Positions 57,894 to 64,000 of a DNA stretch of 64,000 nt are shown here, in pieces. Origin of the DNA: Alcanivorax sp. GTDB lineage: Bacteria; Pseudomonadota; Gammaproteobacteria; Pseudomonadales; Alcanivoracaceae. The notes beneath the pieces were generated by a model, which saw only the letters and a program-made list of their open reading frames with translations, was not told where the DNA came from and did no database searches. Location of the stretch: positions 1,426,001 through 1,490,000 of the forward strand of contig CP051239.1 of NCBI GenBank assembly GCA_017794945.1, written 5' to 3'. The position numbers and the translations under genes were made by a program. Numbering within the stretch: position 1 is the first letter of the stretch; each line of letters opens with the position of its first letter.

Positions 57894-58882
57894 ACCGACA
57901 GAAAGCCGCCGGCGAACGCCGCCAGCCGCTGTTCCAGCCAGTACTCCGGGTGCCAGGGGCGGCCGCCGACGAAGCCCACATGGCCGCCGCCGGCGGACAA
58001 CTCCAGGGTGACGCCGGGGCCCAGATCGTCGCGGGCCGGCAGCATCGCCGGGGTCATGAAGGGGTCGTCCTCCGCCTGGATCATCAGGGTCGGAGTGCGG
58101 ATGGCGTTGAGGCGCGGCCCGGCGGAGGCTTCGGCGTAGTAGTGTGCGGCGCCGCGAAAACCATAGAGCGGTGCGATGACACGCTCGTCGAAGGTCCAGA
58201 ACGACCGGATACCGCGCAGGTTGAGCGCCGCCAGCCGCTCGGCCTGGGCCGGGTCGACCCGCTCCAGGTGCCGCCGCTGCCGTTGCAGCGTGGCGAGCAG
58301 ACTGGTGATCAGATGGCGCCGGTAGATCCGCGACAGCCCCTGGTCCATGCGGTTGGCGCACAGGTCCAGGCGCAGCGGGCTGCACACCGCCACCGCCGCG
58401 CTCAGCGAGCCGTCGTCCGCCCGCGCCAGCCAGTTGAGCACGCGGCTGCCGCCCAGGGACACGCCCATGGCGATCAGCGGGCCGTGCCGGTCGCGTTGGC
58501 GCAGCGCCTGAATCACCGCGTCCAGATCCGCGATCTCGCCGGCGTGGGCGCACCAGGCGGTGTCGTTGGGCGCCGCCGCGCCGCGCGAATTCATCGCCAC
58601 CGAGGTGATGCCCAGCGCCGCCAGCCGCGCCTGGGTGCCGCGAATGTAGAGGGAGTCGCTGCAACCGGATAAGCCGTGCAGCAACAGCACCCTCAAGGCG
58701 CCCTTTTCCGGTGCCGGCCCGGCCCAGTCCAGCAGCAGGTGGTCGCCGTCCGCCAGCGGCAGGGTTTCCCGTTGCCGGTTGAGCGGTTGCGGGCGCCGGA
58801 AGAAGGTCGACCACATTGTTTGCAGATGCGCGGAGCGCAGCCAGGCCGGCGGCTGGAAGGTGGCCGGAATTATCTCGCCCAT
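57890..58882 (-). CDS. YheT-like alpha/beta hydrolase
   Basis: A 330-residue alpha/beta hydrolase of the COG0429 (YheT) type. Catalytic triad candidates: Ser in MGVSLGGSRVL near 142, Asp in QAEDDPFM near 270 and His in GGGHVGF near 299. The N-terminus PPAWLRSAHLQTMW is the family hallmark. The family hydrolyses esters of uncertain natural substrate. Confidence 0.88.
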   Translation of the reverse strand: MGEIIPATFQPPAWLRSAHLQTMWSTFFRRPQPLNRQRETLPLADGDHLLLDWAGPAPEKGALRVLLLHGLSGCSDSLYIRGTQARLAALGITSVAMNSRGAAAPNDTAWCAHAGEIADLDAVIQALRQRDRHGPLIAMGVSLGGSRVLNWLARADDGSLSAAVAVCSPLRLDLCANRMDQGLSRIYRRHLITSLLATLQRQRRHLERVDPAQAERLAALNLRGIRSFWTFDERVIAPLYGFRGAAHYYAEASAGPRLNAIRTPTLMIQAEDDPFMTPAMLPARDDLGPGVTLELSAGGGHVGFVGGRPWHPEYWLEQRLAAFAGGFLSV

Positions 58883-58970
58883 GGGTTGGCAGTCTCTGTC
58901 GGGTGAATCAACGGCGGCCTATGGTAGCCTTTCACGCCAGCTTCGTCCCCGCTGACCAGGACCAGACCCC

Positions 58971-59687
58971 ATGAGCCGACGTTTCTTTGATCCGCAACCG
59001 TTCCAGGCCGGCCACGCCGCCGAGCTGGGCCCGCAGGCCAGCCATCATATCGGCAAGGTGCTGCGCATGCGTCCCGGCGATCCCCTCACCCTGTTCAACG
59101 GCGAAGGCGGTGAATGGTCCGCCACCCTGGAAGCGGTGGATAAGAAAACCGTCACCGTGACGCCGCGCACCTTCGTGGATATTGACCGCGCCGCGCCCCG
59201 TCCGGTGACCCTGGGTGTGCCGCTGATCAAAGGCGACCGCATGGACTTCGCGATTCAGAAAGCAGTGGAAATGGGCGCGGCGGCGATCCGGGTACTGGAA
59301 AGCGAGCGCACCGAAGTGCGCCTCAAGGGCGACCGTGAAAACAAGAAGTTGGAGCACTGGCGGCAGGTGGCGATCAGCGCCTGCGAACAATGCGGCCTGA
59401 ACCGGCCGCCGGCGGTGGACGGCGTGCAGCCGCTGAAAACGTTCATTGATCAGGCCCAGGGTCTGAAGCTGATCGCCCACCCCGGCGAGGGCCCGTTGGA
59501 GGCCGGCGCGGTGCGAGATGCCACCCGGATCGCGCTGCTCACCGGCCCGGAAGGCGGCTTCTCCGATGACGAACTGGCGGCCGCCCGGCAGGCCGGCTTC
59601 CATGGGTTCGCGCTCGGCGAACGGGTGCTGCGGGCGGAAACCGCGCCGGTGGCGTTGCTCGCCTCGCTGTGGACGCTGCTGCCCTGA
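58971..59687 (+). CDS. rsmE: 16S rRNA (uracil(1498)-N(3))-methyltransferase
   Basis: SPOUT-class methyltransferase for U1498 of 16S rRNA, 238 residues. N-terminal PUA-like domain (HIGKVLRMRPGDPLTLFNGEGGEW), then LGVPLIKGDRMDFAIQKAVEMGAAAIRVLESER and the knot signature IALLTGPEGGFSDDELAAARQAGF, ending GERVLRAETAPVALLASLW. It is divergent from the hydrolase gene. Confidence 0.96.
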   Translation: MSRRFFDPQPFQAGHAAELGPQASHHIGKVLRMRPGDPLTLFNGEGGEWSATLEAVDKKTVTVTPRTFVDIDRAAPRPVTLGVPLIKGDRMDFAIQKAVEMGAAAIRVLESERTEVRLKGDRENKKLEHWRQVAISACEQCGLNRPPAVDGVQPLKTFIDQAQGLKLIAHPGEGPLEAGAVRDATRIALLTGPEGGFSDDELAAARQAGFHGFALGERVLRAETAPVALLASLWTLLP

Positions 59688-59831
59688 ACGGAGCCTCGGA
59701 ACGGGGCATTTCGTGCACCAAAATACATCCAATTTTACCTGTTTTATTGCCTCGAACCCCCTCTCCCTTCATGTAAAACCGCGCCGTTAAAGCCTTTCCA
59801 AACTCTGGCATGTTTCTTGATGTATTTGCTT

Positions 59832-59870
59832 CGGGCGTTCCCGATCTTCTGCCCGGGCGCCCGCCTTTTT
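59832..59870 (+). terminator. Possible terminator after rsmE
   Basis: GC-rich stem CGGGCG (59832-59837) / CGCCCG (59858-59863) followed by CCTTTTT. The loop is long (20 nt) and the site is 145 bp after the rsmE stop. Nothing else coding is seen in 59688-59930. Confidence 0.4.
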
Positions 59871-59930
59871 GTTGTGTTTTACGGCCTCCTTCATGGAGTG
59901 CCTTGTCTTGATTCTGCCTGAGGAATTTTC

Positions 59931-61616
59931 ATGTTCGATCCCAAATTATTGGTGGGTTCCGCGTTACTCGCGGCCCTGCTTAGCGGTTGCGGCGGCTCTT
60001 CGTCCTCCGACGATGCCGGCGCACCGCCGTCCGGCGGCGACGACGGCGTCGCGTTTTCTTTTGTTGAATCGACCATCGCTGATCTGCACACCTCCCTGGA
60101 AACCGGTGGCATCACCTGCGAGGAAGTGGTTCAGGGTTACATTGACCGTATCGAAGCCTATGACGACATCGGCTCCACCACCGAACTGAACAGCGTGGTG
60201 GCGATCAACCCGGAGGCGATCATCGACGCCCGGGAGAAGGATCTGAATTTCGCGGTCACCGGCATTGATGGGCCGTTGTATTGCGTTCCGATTCTGCCCA
60301 AGGACAACTTCAACACCGAACAAATGCCCACTTCCGGGGGCGCGCTGGCGTTTCAGTACAACCAGCCCACCCGCGATGCTTACACGGTGCGCCGGATGCG
60401 CGACGCCGGCGCCATCATCCTGGGCAAGGCGAACATGGATGAGTTCGCGTTCGGCTTTCGCGGTGAGAGTTCCGTGCGCGGTCTGGTCAAAAACGCCTAT
60501 GACCTGACCAAGGGTTCCGGTGGTTCCTCCACGGGTACGGGTACCGCCATCGGTGCTAGCCTGGCTTTGCTTGGAACCGGCAGCGACACCGGGGGTTCGA
60601 TTCGGGTACCTTCCGCTCTTAATGGGTTGGTGGGGATTCGCCCCAGCCTCCGCCTGGTCAGCCTTGACGGTATCATGCCCCTGGCTACCTGGCAGGACAC
60701 CGGCGGCCCGATGTGCCGGACGGTTGAGGATTGCGCCGTGATGATGGACGCCATGGTGGGTTTTGATAGCTCACCGGCCAGCAACCAACGGGTCAGTTTT
60801 GAAATCGACGCCCGCCTGATCAACAACGAAGTGGAATACCAGCAGGTCACCGGCGTGCCGGAAACCTACACCGAATTCCTCGACGCCGACGGTCTCAACG
60901 GCGCGCGCATCGGCGTGGTCCGCGACCTGTTCGGCGATAACGAGACGGTGCTTGCGGTGATGGATCAGGCCATCGCCAATATGGAGGCGGCGGGCGCCAT
61001 CGTTGAAGACGTGACCATCGATGATCTGGCGACGATCCTCGGCGACTACCGCTCCATGTCCAGTTACGAGTTCCGCCACGATCTGGAGGAATATCTTAAT
61101 GCCTGGCCCAATACTATGGACGGCCACTTGCTGGACTATGACGACCTGGTTGCTAGCGGCGGCTATCTGGGTCGTAATCAGCGCAGTCTGGAAGGCCGTG
61201 GCGAGGTGGACCTGAACAACCTCACCGACGAGCAACAAGCGGTCTACGACAAGAACACCATTGAGCGCCCGGTGTTTGTTCGTGAAAGGCTGATGCGCGC
61301 ACTGGATAACGTCGATGCCGCCGGCGCTTCGCTTGGCGAGCCTTACGCGGTTCTGTTGTACCCGGGCATTACCGGTCTGGCGGGTAATCTGGGTAGCAGC
61401 CCCTCCGCCGGCAGCAATAACCGCCTCAGCCCGTTCTCATTGTTCCCGGCGTTATCCATGCCCGCGGGTATGGCGGAAGATTTGGACCCGGCCATGCCCG
61501 TGGGTATGGAGATGCTGGGCCGCGAGTTTGATGAGGAAACCCTGATCAAGCTGGCGTACGCCTATCAGGAGCAGTTCCAGCCGCGGGTCGCGCCGACCTT
61601 TACCCCGGAGCTGTAA
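59931..61616 (+). CDS. Amidase signature family lipoprotein
   Basis: A 561-residue amidase with a lipoprotein signal (VGSALLAALLSGC) and a Ser/Asp/Gly-rich linker. The Ser-cisSer-Lys triad is present: Lys in LPKDNF near 124, Ser in GSGGSSTGTGTA near 198 and nucleophile Ser in TGGSIRVPSALNG near 223. The stretch is a complete amidase signature. Related extracellular amidases hydrolyse amides or peptides; the substrate here is unknown. An envelope location is inferred from the lipobox. Confidence 0.9.
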   Translation: MFDPKLLVGSALLAALLSGCGGSSSSDDAGAPPSGGDDGVAFSFVESTIADLHTSLETGGITCEEVVQGYIDRIEAYDDIGSTTELNSVVAINPEAIIDAREKDLNFAVTGIDGPLYCVPILPKDNFNTEQMPTSGGALAFQYNQPTRDAYTVRRMRDAGAIILGKANMDEFAFGFRGESSVRGLVKNAYDLTKGSGGSSTGTGTAIGASLALLGTGSDTGGSIRVPSALNGLVGIRPSLRLVSLDGIMPLATWQDTGGPMCRTVEDCAVMMDAMVGFDSSPASNQRVSFEIDARLINNEVEYQQVTGVPETYTEFLDADGLNGARIGVVRDLFGDNETVLAVMDQAIANMEAAGAIVEDVTIDDLATILGDYRSMSSYEFRHDLEEYLNAWPNTMDGHLLDYDDLVASGGYLGRNQRSLEGRGEVDLNNLTDEQQAVYDKNTIERPVFVRERLMRALDNVDAAGASLGEPYAVLLYPGITGLAGNLGSSPSAGSNNRLSPFSLFPALSMPAGMAEDLDPAMPVGMEMLGREFDEETLIKLAYAYQEQFQPRVAPTFTPEL

Positions 61617-61675
61617 CCCGGGAAGGGGCCCCTCCGATGTGGGGCTCCCTGGGGTTGGTCCCTCCATCCGGGGTC

Positions 61676-61782
61676 GCGGGTCTGTGTTAGGCCCTTCCGG
61701 GACCCTGGAGGACAGGACGTCCGACAGGGAGCCCCCAGGGACGGGTTCACGGCGTTCCCGGAAGGGCCTAACACAGACCCGC
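61676..61782. repeat. Long intergenic hairpin, dispersed repeat family member B
   Basis: Perfect 27-bp inverted repeat with arms 61676-61702 and 61756-61782 around a loop of exactly 53 nt, the same loop length as member A (15567-15619). The loop 3' end holds CCAGGGACGGGTTCACGGCG, nearly identical to A, while the arm sequences are unrelated. The 61617-62015 gap contains no gene. Confidence 0.85.
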
Positions 61783-61887
61783 TCCGGAGAGGCTTCGGAG
61801 GTTCCGGGTTATCGCTGGCGCCCAACCTCTCTGCAAAGGTCCGGGCGGTGTTAAGACCCGTGGCGGTTCCGCTGCCCAGTGAGCGGG

Positions 61888-61984
61888 GCAATGGTGGTGC
61901 CTGGAAGGAGCTGTTTGGCCAGGGACGGCCAAACTAACAGCGATCAGGGACGACTTGAGCGGTCCCGGAAGGCACCACCATTGC
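61888..61984. repeat. Intergenic hairpin, diverged repeat family member C
   Basis: A 15-bp perfect inverted repeat (61888-61902 / 61970-61984) around a 67-nt interior. That interior contains a second hairpin GTTTGGCC-AGGGAC-GGCCAAAC and the segment TCAGGGACGACTTGAGCGGT, resembling the CAGGGACG core of members A and B. It lies 105 bp after member B, just before gloA's 3' end. Confidence 0.7.
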
Positions 61985-62015
61985 ACCGCGTCTCGGATAC
62001 GGAGCACAGAACACC

Positions 62016-62561
62016 TCAACCTTTCTGTTGCTTCTCCATCATGTCGGCCTGGATAATTTCGATCCAGTAGCCGTCCGGGTCCTTGATGAAGGCCAGGCCT
62101 TTCATCTTGCCGTCGTCGGGCTTTTTCACGAACGGCACGCCGAGCGCTTCGAAGCGTTCGGCGGCGGCGTACACGTCGGGCACGGTGACGCCGATATGGC
62201 CGAAGCCCTGGGGTTCGTTGTTGCCGTTGTGGTACTGGAAGTCCGGGTCGTTTTCGCTGCCCCAATTGTGAGTCAGCTCCAGCATGGCTTCGCGGCCGAA
62301 GGTGTAGGTGAGCCGCTTGGCGTCGTCCTCGGGCACCCGGGCGGCTTCTTCGTCGTCCAGATAGGCGAGGAAAAAGAGGCTGAATGTCATTTCCGGGAAA
62401 TCCAGTTTGCGCACCAGGCGCATGCCCAGCACCCGGGTGTAGAAGTCCAGGCTGACTTTCGGATTCTTGATCCGCAGCATGGTCTGGTTGAACAGATAAC
62501 GCCGGGTTTCGGCGTCCGGGTTCTGGCAGAGTCCTTCGGCATTTTCAAAATGACGTGGCAT
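62016..62561 (-). CDS. gloA: Lactoylglutathione lyase (glyoxalase I)
   Basis: Metal-dependent enzyme that converts the methylglyoxal-glutathione adduct to S-lactoylglutathione. It is 181 residues, the longer type with an N-terminal extension. Typical motifs: [77 protein letters not shown] (His ligand) and [14 protein letters not shown] (Glu ligand). Stand-alone gene next to the hairpin repeats. Confidence 0.95.
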   Translation of the reverse strand: MPRHFENAEGLCQNPDAETRRYLFNQTMLRIKNPKVSLDFYTRVLGMRLVRKLDFPEMTFSLFFLAYLDDEEAARVPEDDAKRLTYTFGREAMLELTHNWGSENDPDFQYHNGNNEPQGFGHIGVTVPDVYAAAERFEALGVPFVKKPDDGKMKGLAFIKDPDGYWIEIIQADMMEKQQKG

Positions 62562-62579
62562 CGGTTTGCAACCTTTCTG

Positions 62580-63539
62580 TCAGGGCGCGGTAGCGTCGAT
62601 CTTTTTGAGCACTTTCTGCAGGCCGGCCACGGTGCCGCCCACATCACTGAGGTTGGAGGGCAGTAACAGGGTGGTGGATTCCTTGGCCAGTTTTTCGAAC
62701 GCCGCCACGTATTGCTCGGCGATGCGCAGGCTCACCGCTTCGTCGCCGCCGTCCTGCTGGATGGCGCGCGCCACTTCGCTGAGGCCGGTGGCGGTGGCCT
62801 GGGCCAGCAGCTCGATCTGGCGGGCGCGGCCTTCCGCTTCGTTGATCTGCTTGAGCTTCTCGCCTTCGGAAATGTTGATCATTTCCTGCTTTTCACCCTC
62901 GGACCGGTTAATGGCCGCCTGGCGATCACCTTCGGAACGGTTGATCGCGGCCTGGCGGTCGCCCTCGGACTCGGCGACCACGGCGCGGCGCTCCCGCTCG
63001 GCGCGCACCTGCTTCTCCATGGCGTCCTTGATCGACGCCGGCAGGTTGATGTCCGCCACCTCGTAGCGCAGCACTTTCACGCCCCAGGGTTGGGCGGCCT
63101 CGTCCACGGCGCGCACCACTTCCATGTTGATCTCGCCGCGTTCCTCGAAGGTTTTGTCCAGGTCAATCTTGCCGATCACCGAGCGCAGGGTGGTTTGCGC
63201 CAATTGCTGGGACGCCATCACATAGTCGTCAACACCGTAGCTGGCCGCCTTGGCGTCGATCACCTGCAGGTACATGACACCGTCCACGGACACTTCGATA
63301 TTGTCCTTGGTGATACAGCTCTGGCGGGGCACGTCACGGACGATTTCCTTGAGCGAGTGGCGGTAAGCGACGCGGTCGATAAAGGGCATCAGGATGTGCA
63401 GGCCGGCCTCCAGGGAGGTGCGGTACTTGCCCAGCCGCTCCACCACGTAAATTTGCCGTTGCGGCACGATGCGCACCGTCATGAACAGCAGCGTGATCAC
63501 CGCCAGCGCGAGCAGGGCGGGAATAATGAGTCCCATCAT
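62580..63539 (-). CDS. SPFH/stomatin-like membrane protease regulator (QmcA type)
   Basis: A 319-residue SPFH (band 7) protein. One N-terminal membrane helix (LIIPALLALAVITLLFMTVRIV), then the SPFH domain (RIVPQRQIYVVERLGKYRTSLEAGLHILMPFIDRVAYRHSLKE). A coiled coil follows, with near-perfect repeats of EGDRQAAINRS and EGEKQEMINIS near 205-245. Overlaps the nfeD-like gene by 4 bp, the usual paired arrangement in membrane quality control. Confidence 0.92.
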   Translation of the reverse strand: MMGLIIPALLALAVITLLFMTVRIVPQRQIYVVERLGKYRTSLEAGLHILMPFIDRVAYRHSLKEIVRDVPRQSCITKDNIEVSVDGVMYLQVIDAKAASYGVDDYVMASQQLAQTTLRSVIGKIDLDKTFEERGEINMEVVRAVDEAAQPWGVKVLRYEVADINLPASIKDAMEKQVRAERERRAVVAESEGDRQAAINRSEGDRQAAINRSEGEKQEMINISEGEKLKQINEAEGRARQIELLAQATATGLSEVARAIQQDGGDEAVSLRIAEQYVAAFEKLAKESTTLLLPSNLSDVGGTVAGLQKVLKKIDATAP

Positions 63540-64000
63540 TGTTCAGAGTCCTTTTCTTGGTCCGTGGAAGAAGTGGTGTCGGACCAGGCCTGAACCGTGA
63601 GCCAGAGTCCTTCGTGTTTGCTGATGCGCACCATCTGGCCGGCTTTCAGGGCCTGGTCCGATTGCGCCTGCCAGCGGGCACCCCGATAGCGCACCGCGCC
63701 GATACCTTCGACGAAATCCGCTTCCACGGTGGCGCGCCCGCCGATCAGGCCGGCGCTGTCGTCGCTGGTTCGGCCCTGGGTTTCCTTGCCGAACAGCCAG
63801 TCGCGCAGGAAGCGCCGGGCGCCGGCCAGCAGCGCCAGGCTGAGCACCGCGAACAGGGTGATTTCCCAGGTGAGGTCGTTAATCAGACCGAAATAGGCCA
63901 GGCCACCGACAATCACCGCCGCCAGCCCGAGGAAAATCAGGACCAGACCGGAGACCACGAATTCGCCGATGATCAGGATCAGTCCGAAAATAATCCAATA
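63536..64000 (-). CDS. NfeD family protein (partial, N-terminus beyond window)
   Basis: Membrane partner of SPFH proteins with several N-terminal helices and a C-terminal OB-fold (GLIGGRATVEADFVEGIGAVRYRGARWQAQSD, GQMVRISKHEGLWLTVQ). The frame continues without a stop to the window edge (preceding residues YWIIFGLILIIGEF, another membrane segment), so the GTG at 63958 is not the true start. Confidence 0.9.
   Translation of the reverse strand, partial: YWIIFGLILIIGEFVVSGLVLIFLGLAAVIVGGLAYFGLINDLTWEITLFAVLSLALLAGARRFLRDWLFGKETQGRTSDDSAGLIGGRATVEADFVEGIGAVRYRGARWQAQSDQALKAGQMVRISKHEGLWLTVQAWSDTTSSTDQEKDSEQ

Noticed and set aside
59688..59930. Small gene between rsmE and the amidase
   Set aside because: No frame has a start with ribosome-binding site or recognisable domain; only a possible terminator is seen.
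63536..63958. NfeD gene starting at GTG 63958
   Set aside because: The hydrophobic N-terminal helix continues in frame to the window end, so the real start is outside.

Overview
The window is GC-rich gammaproteobacterial chromosome that includes the replication origin. The order rpmH-rnpA-yidC-mnmE on one side and dnaA-dnaN-recF-gyrB on the other, with perfect DnaA boxes between them and two perfect parS palindromes inside recF, is the classic oriC neighbourhood of Pseudomonas-like bacteria. Codon usage, an alcohol/aldehyde oxidation cluster and overall gene content suggest a marine hydrocarbon degrader of the Alcanivorax/Alloalcanivorax type. The genus is an inference; no rRNA gene is present to test it.

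Layout. 1-6201 (minus strand): fumC cut by the window edge, a membrane diguanylate cyclase, mnmE, yidC, rnpA, rpmH. 6202-6658: oriC. 6659-12786 (plus): dnaA, dnaN, recF, gyrB. 12787-24169: a housekeeping block with an H-NS-type protein, a PlsC acyltransferase, gmhB, an SDR dehydrogenase, glyS/glyQ, tag, a glutamine amidotransferase, a DUF4197 lipoprotein, a hexapeptide acetyltransferase, an MFS-acyltransferase fusion and a retropepsin-like protease. About 24170-38906: a lower-GC insertion with a P4-type integrase at its left end and copper-resistance genes. 38934-64000: core genome again. It holds a D-2-hydroxyglutarate dehydrogenase next to divergent serA, a lipoprotein cluster with LpoB, a Kef antiporter, a broken VOC gene, an AraC regulator, ggt, coaD, a GMC oxidoreductase/Tat subunit/aldehyde dehydrogenase cluster with a divergent TetR regulator, a membrane transporter-like protein, a YheT-like hydrolase, rsmE, an amidase, gloA, and an SPFH/NfeD pair cut by the right edge.

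The copper island reads as one regulated system. A sensor kinase/response regulator pair is divergent from a cupredoxin-copA-copB operon that ends in a clear terminator. A second operon encodes a small conserved protein, an APC permease, a small membrane protein, a copper P-type ATPase and a DUF302 protein. A permuted ATP-grasp protein, a helical protein and a truncated beta-propeller protein follow. The same direct repeat, TTCAG-N6-TTCAG with an 11-bp period, occurs four times: twice as mirror copies between the regulator and the cupredoxin, once before the second operon, and once before the beta-propeller gene. It is a strong candidate for the response-regulator binding site.

Other structure outside genes: a family of long intergenic hairpins (15502-15659, 61676-61782 and a diverged member at 61888-61984). 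The first two have unrelated perfect 27-28 bp arms but loops of exactly 53 nt sharing a conserved core. There is also a 16-bp palindrome between the tetR-like gene and the aldehyde dehydrogenase gene.
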